Source: OLB16 sp964422415 (GTDB lineage: Bacteria; Hinthialibacterota; Hinthialibacteria; OLB16). From it: a stretch of DNA of 5,081 nucleotides. Shown here piece by piece: positions 1-5,081 of the stretch. Made by a program: the position numbers and the translations under genes. Each line of letters starts with the position of its first letter. Position 1 is the stretch's first letter. The stretch covers positions 1-5,081 of the forward strand of contig CAYRBI010000257.1 in assembly GCA_964422415.1 (NCBI GenBank), written 5' to 3'. The notes below the pieces were generated by a model that saw only the letters and a program-made list of their open reading frames with translations, was not told the DNA's origin and ran no database searches.

Positions 1-664
1 CCACATTGAAGGCCAGGTACATCCGCCAACCGCTGCGGGTCTGCATCCCATCGATCTTCAGGATCGTGGCCGGGACGGGGGTGCCTTCTCCTGTCTGGGT
101 ATGCCCGTTGCCGTTCCCGTGGGGCTGGCCGTTGCCGTTCGCGCGGCTCCCCTGCTTGGCGAGGAAGCTCTTGACGATGGCTTCCTGGAGCGAGAGCGCG
201 ATGCTGGCCTGTCCCATTGTGGCTTCGAACTCAGCCTCGTGGACGGGGCAGGAGAGTTCCACCGAGAGCGAGTCGATCCGTCCATCGGGTGAGATGCTGC
301 GCTTGATCGTGAGGTCGCTGGGGAAGTGGGGCCGATTGAGGCCGGGAGCTGTCACAGAGACCCCGGACTCCTCCTGGATCGCGCGGCGTTCCTCGGCTTC
401 GACGGGATCGATCTCCTCCTCCACTGCATTGCCTCCCCTCCCTCCGAAGACGGCATTGATGTGATCGCAACGGTCACGGGGATCAGGGCGGTTTATGAAG
501 TCAGGACAGGTGCAAGTCGGTGCGGCGGGTGTGCCGCGAACCAGGAAGAGTGTCTTGGGATCGTCGGGTGAGTAGACGCTGAATCCGCGTTCGGCTTCTG
601 AGACCACATAGAGGGGTGCGGGACTGCGTGAGAGAGGGGGTGCTGCGTACGCGTGCTGGGCCAG
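1..664 (-). CDS. SWIM zinc-finger protein, partial (C-terminus beyond window), probable CTG start
   Basis: The minus-strand frame is open from 664 to the left edge, 221 codons seen. Near the N-terminus is a SWIM-type zinc finger: C51, C53, C66 and H68 (CxC-x12-CxH, in the context TCTCPDF...RCDHINAVF). SWIM fingers are known to bind DNA or partner proteins. After it come an acidic linker (about 82-100), a region of beta-like and helical segments, a low-complexity Asn-Gly linker (about 172-190) and the start of another domain (ILKIDGMQTRSGWRMYLAF). No membrane segment or signal peptide is visible. The CTG at 664 is chosen because TAAGGAGG lies nine bases upstream and no ATG, GTG or TTG sits within range of it; in-frame GTG codons at 706 and 607 are alternatives with no SD. 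Codons end mostly in G or C, as expected for a real gene here. It diverges from the ATPase gene. The exact function is unknown; a nucleic-acid-related role on a mobile element is inferred. Confidence 0.8.
   Translation of the reverse strand, partial: MAQHAYAAPPLSRSPAPLYVVSEAERGFSVYSPDDPKTLFLVRGTPAAPTCTCPDFINRPDPRDRCDHINAVFGGRGGNAVEEEIDPVEAEERRAIQEESGVSVTAPGLNRPHFPSDLTIKRSISPDGRIDSLSVELSCPVHEAEFEATMGQASIALSLQEAIVKSFLAKQGSRANGNGQPHGNGNGHTQTGEGTPVPATILKIDGMQTRSGWRMYLAFNV
105..140 (-). repeat. Twelve-base direct repeat encoding an Asn-Gly linker
   Basis: CCGTTGCCGTTC occurs at 105-116 and 129-140 on the plus strand, a 24-base period (eight codons). On the minus strand it encodes two NGNG blocks in the SWIM protein. 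It is a flexible low-complexity linker that may vary in length by slippage. Confidence 0.6.
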
Positions 665-671
665 GGGTTGG

Positions 672-681
672 CTCCTCCTTA
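672..681 (-). promoter_or_regulatory. Strong ribosome binding site for the SWIM gene
   Basis: On the minus strand this reads TAAGGAGGAG. Its first eight bases are a full complement of the usual 16S rRNA 3' end. Nine bases separate TAAGGAGG from the in-frame CTG at 664-662. This site is what decides the start chosen for the SWIM gene. Confidence 0.6.
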
Positions 682-699
682 CTTGGGTTGGGTGTATTG

Positions 700-714
700 G
701 GTTCACAAAGAACC
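700..714. repeat. Inverted repeat GGTTC-acaaa-GAACC in the divergent intergenic region
   Basis: Perfect five-base arms around a five-base AT-rich centre. It lies 36 bases upstream of the SWIM gene's CTG and about 88 bases upstream of the ATPase start. The position suits an operator serving either promoter, but the arms are short and no regulator gene is visible in the window. I cannot assign clear -35/-10 boxes to either divergent gene. Confidence 0.3.
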
Positions 715-801
715 GGTGTTCTGTGCCCAGCGTACCGTGTGGGTGGGAAGGCAAAAGGCAGGGAGAAATGCCGCAAGTGCTCTCTCTTGCAGACTTCCCC
801 A

Positions 802-2034
802 ATGGATGAGCCATGGGACGATGGAGGGATGGATTTCAACCCCATCACCTACTTCGCCCGGACCAACTACCGGGGCGAGAGCAAGCCCTTTGGCATCAAG
901 CAGCGAGACAGGTTGTCGCACGTGTACGTGATCGGAAAGACCGGGACAGGAAAATCCACACTGCTGGAAACAATGATGCTGCAAGACCTCGAGAACGGGA
1001 TCGGTTTCGCCCTCTTTGATCCGCACGGGGATCTGGTGGAGAGGGTCATGGCTCAGGTTCCCGGCCATCGGAGGGAGGATGTCCTCTACCTCGATGTGGC
1101 GGACCGGGATTGTGTCTGGGGATACAACCCGCTGGAGCACGTTCCTACGGAGAAGAAGTCCGTGGCCGTGTCAGGTCTGCTGGAGGTGTTCCGGAAACAC
1201 TGGCCGGACTTCTGGGGACCGCGTCTGGAGCACATCCTCCGGAACGCTCTCTTCGTGCTCCTCGACCAGCCCGAAGCAACCTTGGCTGACGTCCCCCGCC
1301 TTTTCGACGATAAAGCCTACCGGCGTGAAGCTGTGTTACGCACCGCCAATGCTCACGTACGGGACTTCTGGCTCAAGGAGTATGAGGGTTACCCCGCCCG
1401 GCTGCGGGCGGAAGCCATCGCCCCCATCCAGAACAAGGTGGGAGCCTTTCTCGCCGACCCGATCCTCAGCCGTGTGCTGACACAGCGGAGGAGCACTTTC
1501 TCGTGGAGGCAAGTGATCGACGAAGGGAAGGTCCTGCTGGTCAACCTTGCCAAGGGCAAGATCGGTGAAGGGAATGCGTCCCTCTTGGGATCACTGCTCC
1601 TGTCGGGGGTGTATGTGGCAGCGTTGGGGAGGGCCGACCAGCCACAAGAAATCCGGCGGGACTTCATCCTCTATCTGGATGAGTTCCAAAGCGTGGCGAC
1701 ACCCACGCTATCGTCCATGCTCTCGGAGCTGCGCAAGTTCCATGTGGGGATGGTTCTCGCCCACCAGTTCCTCTCCCAGATCGATCCACTGATCCGGGAC
1801 GCTATCCTGGGCAACGTGGGGACCCTCATCACCTTCCGGGTCGGACTTCCTGACGCTGAGTTCCTGGCCAAAGAGTTCTTCCCGGACTTCTCACCCCTCG
1901 ACTTCACCCGCCTCCCCAACCACGAGATCTACCTGCGGCTCATGATTGATGGAAGGGTGTCGAGGGGGTTTAGCGGGGAGGGGTTCCTTTTCCAGATTCC
2001 TGCATATTCTTCAACCTGTTTATCAGCAGATTAA
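802..2034 (+). CDS. VirD4/TraG-like type IV secretion DNA-binding-domain ATPase, C-terminus altered
   Basis: A 410-residue soluble P-loop ATPase of the coupling-protein/HerA-like superfamily. Members pump or thread DNA using ATP. Walker A is VIGKTGTGKST (residues 43-53, K51). It is followed by FDPHGDLVE (72-80), typical of this family. Walker B is FILYLDEFQ (288-296, D293/E294), followed by AHQFLSQ (320-326). Unlike classic VirD4 there is no N-terminal membrane pair; the core begins at once with ITYFARTNYRG, as in short family members. The open frame extends upstream to a GTG at 616, but that part is antisense to the SWIM gene and not family-like. ATG 802 is chosen; ATG 829, just before the conserved start, is equally possible, and neither has a well-spaced SD. 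The protein matches the family through LMIDGRVSRGFSGE, then runs into about 18 unrelated residues across a GC drop, so the native C-terminus is probably lost. It may act in conjugative transfer of a host element. Confidence 0.85.
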   Translation: MDEPWDDGGMDFNPITYFARTNYRGESKPFGIKQRDRLSHVYVIGKTGTGKSTLLETMMLQDLENGIGFALFDPHGDLVERVMAQVPGHRREDVLYLDVADRDCVWGYNPLEHVPTEKKSVAVSGLLEVFRKHWPDFWGPRLEHILRNALFVLLDQPEATLADVPRLFDDKAYRREAVLRTANAHVRDFWLKEYEGYPARLRAEAIAPIQNKVGAFLADPILSRVLTQRRSTFSWRQVIDEGKVLLVNLAKGKIGEGNASLLGSLLLSGVYVAALGRADQPQEIRRDFILYLDEFQSVATPTLSSMLSELRKFHVGMVLAHQFLSQIDPLIRDAILGNVGTLITFRVGLPDAEFLAKEFFPDFSPLDFTRLPNHEIYLRLMIDGRVSRGFSGEGFLFQIPAYSSTCLSAD

Positions 2035-3499
2035 TATCCGGCTCCCCTATCTTCTGACCCTTTTCCACTGCATCCTTAACAACCGTATCTGATTCCTGTG
2101 TTCCCAATCGCTTTTCCTCCAAAGCCAAAAAAATACTAGCCAGTGAACTCTTTCGTATATCCGATAGACCATCAGCCAACTCTATAGCTCTTCGGTACAA
2201 CAATCTTCCATTGGATAAATCCCCTTCGCGAAATGATCGCAAACCATTTGTAGCAAACCACAGAATGTCGTGAGGTGGTGTGAGATTCCTAGGATCGGTC
2301 TTATCAAGCAATTCGCCAGCTTCAGTGGTATGACCACCTTGAAGAAGACAAAAAGCCAGATTGTTGATTAGGACAAAGTCATCGGCATTTGAGCGTAAGC
2401 CATTTCGAGCTATTGAAGCACCGCTTTCGTAATCTTCCATACACACAGACAAGATGTAAGATGCCAATACGACGGGTCGACCAGAGAAAGGTTGATCTTT
2501 GTACCAAGCCAATGAGTCTCTCAATCCCTTTTCCCAATCCCCTTTCTTGTATTCTCTCCAGGCTGATGCCTCAGATGAATCCGTAATACGTACATCCAGA
2601 TCTTCTCCAATTGCCAGTCCTCCCGAACGGTTCAGCCAAGCAGCCTGAGCAACAGAGTTTTCACTCGCACCTCTCATGCTGCTCTTCAAATATCTGATGG
2701 CTTGTCGAGAACTCCCTGAAATGTACTCGAGGGTACCAAGGGCACTTGCCAACTCAGAGGTGTTTTGATTTCCATCAAACTGTTTTAGAAGTATTTGCCC
2801 CTTTTTGCTGAATCTTGATGTTTTATTCATGGCAGATGCCACTGCGATCTCAGCAGAAAGTATCCATGGATCATGAGAAACAGATTCACTCCTCCGAAGA
2901 ATCGAGTGTGCACGTTTTAGGTCACCGATATGGACGAACAAGCGTGCTGCTGATCGAAGAATATACCGGTTCTGTGGGAAGATCTGCAAAGCAATCTGCA
3001 TACACTTCTCGGCTTTGGAGACTTGTCCTAGTATTGTGTACAGCAAAGACAAATCAGTCCATGTGAAAGCATGGCGATGGTACTTGCGGGTGAGAGATTT
3101 CAAGTGAGAGATCTCACGATAAATCTGTTCTGGTGACGTTAGGTCTCGATTCACATCATCTCGTTGTTCATACTCGTCGATTCCTTTAGACTTCGACATA
3201 ATAATCCGCAAATTATCGTGCTCCGGTAAGGTCTTCCCTTCGAGCTCATTGATAACATCGAGAACCTCCGATTCACGACCCAAGGAAAAAGCGGTTGTTA
3301 TAATATCTGCACCTACGGAGTAGCTTTTCGTCCTTTCCCATAGTTGACGTCTTTCCTTAAAGGAATCTTCGGTATGCGCATCCTTATCCGGGATTCCCGG
3401 CTTAACAATTCCAGCAAGCTCGCCTCGAATCACAGTATTGGAGAAGAAGCGCCATCGAGGGATTACATTTCGAGGCTTATCTTCATTATTAGCTGTCAT
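1970..3499 (-). CDS. TPR-repeat protein, second gene of the kinase operon
   Basis: A 509-residue protein with no membrane segment or signal peptide. It is mostly helical, with tetratricopeptide-like repeats. The clearest is residues 142-175 (W-x2-L-x2-LY-x3-G pattern, then KAEKCMQIAL and a P-x-N end). Others lie near 177-210, 246-281, 312-345, 346-374, 375-405 and 410-442. The N-terminal 100 residues, including an NVIPRWR motif, are not TPR and may be a separate adaptor region. TPR arrays bind partner proteins; the obvious candidate is the kinase encoded just upstream. The ATG overlaps the kinase stop as ATGA and has no good SD of its own, so translation is probably coupled. The last residues (GKGTPPR) and the TAA stop lie in GC-rich DNA shared antisense with the ATPase gene, so the natural C-terminus may be slightly altered. 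I do not recognise a named family. Confidence 0.85.
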   Translation of the reverse strand: MTANNEDKPRNVIPRWRFFSNTVIRGELAGIVKPGIPDKDAHTEDSFKERRQLWERTKSYSVGADIITTAFSLGRESEVLDVINELEGKTLPEHDNLRIIMSKSKGIDEYEQRDDVNRDLTSPEQIYREISHLKSLTRKYHRHAFTWTDLSLLYTILGQVSKAEKCMQIALQIFPQNRYILRSAARLFVHIGDLKRAHSILRRSESVSHDPWILSAEIAVASAMNKTSRFSKKGQILLKQFDGNQNTSELASALGTLEYISGSSRQAIRYLKSSMRGASENSVAQAAWLNRSGGLAIGEDLDVRITDSSEASAWREYKKGDWEKGLRDSLAWYKDQPFSGRPVVLASYILSVCMEDYESGASIARNGLRSNADDFVLINNLAFCLLQGGHTTEAGELLDKTDPRNLTPPHDILWFATNGLRSFREGDLSNGRLLYRRAIELADGLSDIRKSSLASIFLALEEKRLGTQESDTVVKDAVEKGQKIGEPDINLLINRLKNMQESGKGTPPR

Positions 3500-4545
3500 T
3501 TGCTTGTACCAAATATTCCAATCTCAGCTTTCCTAGCAAGGAGATCAAATTGTGTCACATATCGTTCAAGTGAGTACTGAGAGCCAGAGTTGAAATGATT
3601 GCAAGGATGACCTCGCTTCTCTGGATTCGGGAAGCAGAGTTGCCTGACGATATCCACAACATCCGAAACAAGGAGATTTGGTAATTGGTTCCTAAAATCC
3701 TCTAGCGATTCATAGAAAGCTTTTTCCATATACGGTAACACCACATTGTACCCATCAGCATGATACTCTGGCCGATGGTCACTGGATAAATGACTGAAAA
3801 TGAGACTCGTCATATTCACTCGAGCAAATAAGAAGACGACCATGCTGCCAAGCAGATACAGATCGCAACCAAGTCTTCTCCTATTCCAGTCAGGATCAAC
3901 GAATCCATACAGAAGCTCCGGAGGTGCGTAACTTCTGTCTCCCGCGATTGGGAAATCTTCATGAGGACAGTGGGAATTCCTTGAAGCTGCGCGACCAAGG
4001 TCTGCAAGCTTTGATACTCGTTCTTGGAAGACGAGAATGTTCGATGGCTTTATGTCTTGATGTGCAATGTTAATAGAATGAAGCTGCTTAAGGCCTGTTG
4101 CTATATGGTGGAGCGCCCGTAAGGTCCAAGCGATATCAAATCCGGTGAATCTGTCAAGCTGCAACCGCACATCACCATCAGCCAGTTCGAAAATGATGTA
4201 TTGTACTATTGAGTTCGGATCGTCAGGGTCAGCTAGAACTTTCCCATCACAGAGATACCGAACGACCCTGTCGAAGCTCTTCTTTTGACACTGTGAACAG
4301 AGTTGTCTCTCTGAGTTGTAGGCCTCTGTCATACCCTGCAGGGCCTCTGCAGGGTCAGGTGATCTGAGTGCAGCGGAGAAATCGAGAGCCTTCAAGTAGG
4401 CTCTGATTCCTCCTTGACCTTCGACTATGTATCCGTGAGAGAAAAATCCGCCCGTTGTGGCAGGATCTTTTGTAAGTTTCTGGACAACATTCCAATTCTC
4501 TTGGAGGCGAATGCCGATTAAGCTCTCGGCCGGAGAGGGTCGCAC
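3496..4545 (-). CDS. Eukaryotic-like Ser/Thr protein kinase (single-domain, non-RD)
   Basis: A complete 349-residue Hanks-type kinase that transfers phosphate from ATP to Ser or Thr. The glycine-rich loop is degenerate (TGGFFSHGYIV, 31-41). The beta-3 lysine is K52 (RAYLKALDF) and the likely alpha-C glutamate is E79. The catalytic loop is HQDIKPSN (162-169), with D164, K166 and N169 present; Gln replaces the usual HRD arginine. The metal-binding motif is DLG (182-184) and the APE-like motif is APPE (207-210). The alpha-F aspartate is D228 (GCDLYLLGSM) and the C-lobe arginine is R311. No membrane or PASTA segment follows, so it is cytoplasmic, unlike PknB. GTG 4545 is fixed by AAAGGAG eight bases upstream. 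It overlaps the TPR gene by four bases (ATGA), forming an operon; the TPR protein is the likely partner, regulator or substrate. All catalytic residues are present. A defence or signalling role is inferred from layout only. Confidence 0.93.
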   Translation of the reverse strand: MRPSPAESLIGIRLQENWNVVQKLTKDPATTGGFFSHGYIVEGQGGIRAYLKALDFSAALRSPDPAEALQGMTEAYNSERQLCSQCQKKSFDRVVRYLCDGKVLADPDDPNSIVQYIIFELADGDVRLQLDRFTGFDIAWTLRALHHIATGLKQLHSINIAHQDIKPSNILVFQERVSKLADLGRAASRNSHCPHEDFPIAGDRSYAPPELLYGFVDPDWNRRRLGCDLYLLGSMVVFLFARVNMTSLIFSHLSSDHRPEYHADGYNVVLPYMEKAFYESLEDFRNQLPNLLVSDVVDIVRQLCFPNPEKRGHPCNHFNSGSQYSLERYVTQFDLLARKAEIGIFGTSK

Positions 4546-4553
4546 TGGGTTTT

Positions 4554-4560
4554 CTCCTTT
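4554..4560 (-). promoter_or_regulatory. Ribosome binding site AAAGGAG for the kinase
   Basis: On the minus strand AAAGGAG is followed by eight bases (AAAACCCA) and then GTG at 4545. Strength and spacing are near ideal and fix the GTG as the kinase start. Confidence 0.75.
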
Positions 4561-4616
4561 TTGCGAATGCTTGGAGACCTGGATAAGGGCTTCCCCAGAA
4601 ATCCAGTTTGTCCAAG

Positions 4617-4645
4617 AGCTAGCCAGAATCAGACAGAATCGTCAA
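4617..4645 (-). promoter_or_regulatory. Possible promoter of the kinase-TPR operon, overlapping a direct repeat
   Basis: The minus strand shows TTGACG (4645-4640), five of six bases of a sigma-70 -35 box, followed 17-18 bases on by CTAGCT/TAGCTC, a poor -10. The leader to the GTG would be about 65 bases. Within the spacer are two direct copies of CAGAATC (plus strand 4624-4630 and 4634-4640), exactly ten bases apart, as expected for two protein sites on one helix face. The poor -10 keeps confidence low. Confidence 0.25.
4624..4640 (+). repeat. Two CAGAATC direct repeats, period 10 bp
   Basis: CAGAATC at 4624-4630 and again at 4634-4640, separated by AGA. They sit in the kinase leader, between the candidate -35 and -10 boxes. 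They could be an operator, but with only two short copies chance is possible. Confidence 0.35.
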
Positions 4646-4694
4646 GAGAGGCGCAATACCCTTCATCAGTCCCTTTTCTCGAATACCACTACAT

Positions 4695-5081
4695 GATCCT
4701 GCGGCGTACGAGCAGGGCGGGAAGCGTCCCGCACTCATCCTTTCGGTCAACCCATTCAACCGAGGCACCGCCGATCTCGTTGTGGTCCTTCCACTCACAA
4801 CCCGCGCCAAGTACATTCGTTCCCACGTAGCTGTCACCCCACCTGAAGGCGGTCTCTCGGATCTCAGCTTCATCAAGTGTGAGGACATCCGGTCCATCTC
4901 CAGAGCCAGGCTGACGGAACGAATCGGACAAGTGGCCCCTGAGACCCTCCGTTCAATAGAGACGTCAGTCCGGCTCTTCTCCATGCGGGCGAGCAGCCGT
5001 TTGGTCCGGCCCAACGTACGGCGGTGGAGGTCCTCGTACACGCCGGCGAACAAGCGCCGGCCAGGAGTGCGGAAGATGAGC
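4695..5081 (+). pseudogene. mazF: MazF/PemK-family endoribonuclease toxin, 5'-truncated, open to the right edge
   Basis: The plus frame reads DPAAYEQGGKRPALILSV, then PLTTRAKYIRSHV, PPEGGLSDLSFIKCEDIRSI and RLTERIGQVAPETLRSIE. This is the characteristic MazF/PemK order. MazF toxins are ribosome-independent or ribosome-assisted RNases that cut single-stranded RNA at short motifs and are held by an antitoxin. The glutamate and arginine of EQGGKRP and the threonine of PLTTR, which match known active-site residues, are kept. What is missing is the beginning: the family usually opens with a strand like RGEIWLVDLDP, but here the frame runs back to a stop at 4620 with no ATG, GTG or TTG. Family similarity fades near 4985 (VRLFSM), where a stop is expected; instead an arginine-rich frame stays open for 32 more codons. 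No antitoxin gene is seen. Likely a remnant cut by the low-GC insertion; a non-canonical start cannot be excluded. Confidence 0.8.

Noticed and set aside
6..464. Plus-strand frame of 152 codons
   Set aside because: Antisense shadow of the SWIM gene, which has the zinc-finger motif and better codon use.
616..801. N-terminal 62-residue extension of the ATPase from GTG 616
   Set aside because: It overlaps the 5' end and SD of the SWIM gene on the other strand, has no SD, and does not resemble the family, whose members begin close to the Walker A region.
703..1140. Minus-strand frame of 145 codons
   Set aside because: Antisense to the conserved Walker A part of the ATPase; no recognisable domain.
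2815..3066. Plus-strand frame of 83 codons
   Set aside because: Antisense shadow within the TPR gene, without SD or domain.
4334..4354. Palindrome CCCTGCAGGG and repeated CTGCAGGG
   Set aside because: Inside the kinase coding region over the conserved-looking PAEALQGM stretch; explained by codon use.
4546..4694. Insertion sequence ends, attachment site or small antitoxin gene
   Set aside because: No terminal inverted repeats, tRNA fragment or credible start-to-stop antitoxin frame with an SD was found; no transposase or integrase is in the window.
4689..4931. Minus-strand frame of 80 codons with plausible composition
   Set aside because: Exactly antisense to MazF; its good composition is a mirror effect of MazF codon use.
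4619..5053. Minus-strand frame of 144 codons
   Set aside because: Mostly antisense to the MazF core; only its first ~35 residues look protein-like, and these are reported as an unresolved tail.
5042..5061. Hairpin GCCGGCG-aacaag-CGCCGGC as a terminator
   Set aside because: No T-run on either side and it lies in open reading frames on both strands; probably a GC-rich coincidence.

Overview
The window reads as a mosaic stretch of a bacterial chromosome or large mobile element. The flanks are GC-rich (37 G/C of 60 at 1081-1140, 41 of 60 at 4981-5040) and use strong Shine-Dalgarno sites. The centre, about 1985-4690, is clearly poorer in GC (23 of 60 at both 2101-2160 and 3781-3840) and differs in codon use. 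The flanking gene families fit a GC-rich bacterium such as a Firmicutes or Chloroflexi relative, but the sequence does not fix a taxon. There are no rRNA, tRNA or CRISPR features.

Left part (1-2034): two divergent genes. On the minus strand, running off the left edge, is a SWIM zinc-finger protein. It appears to start at a CTG codon behind a perfect eight-base Shine-Dalgarno sequence. On the plus strand is a soluble, membrane-anchor-free ATPase of the VirD4/TraG coupling-protein-like superfamily (Walker A and B intact). About 137 bp between them holds both 5' regions and a small inverted repeat.

Centre (1970-4545, minus strand): a two-gene operon. First comes a complete eukaryotic-like Ser/Thr protein kinase (GTG start, strong SD). 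It overlaps by ATGA with a 509-residue TPR-repeat protein. The TPR gene runs tail-to-tail into the ATPase gene, and the two share 65 bp. The last ~18 residues of the ATPase and the stop codon of the TPR gene both lie across the composition boundary, so this edge looks like a recombination junction.

Right part (4546-5081): the operon's leader, then a plus-strand MazF/PemK-family endoribonuclease toxin. Its frame is open to the window edge but has no start codon and lacks the first beta strand. The low-GC cassette's right edge therefore also seems to cut a gene.

The most interesting reading is that the kinase-TPR pair is a compact cargo module, plausibly a defence or stress-signalling system, that landed between mobile-element-type genes and broke one at each edge. 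That function is inferred from architecture and context only.
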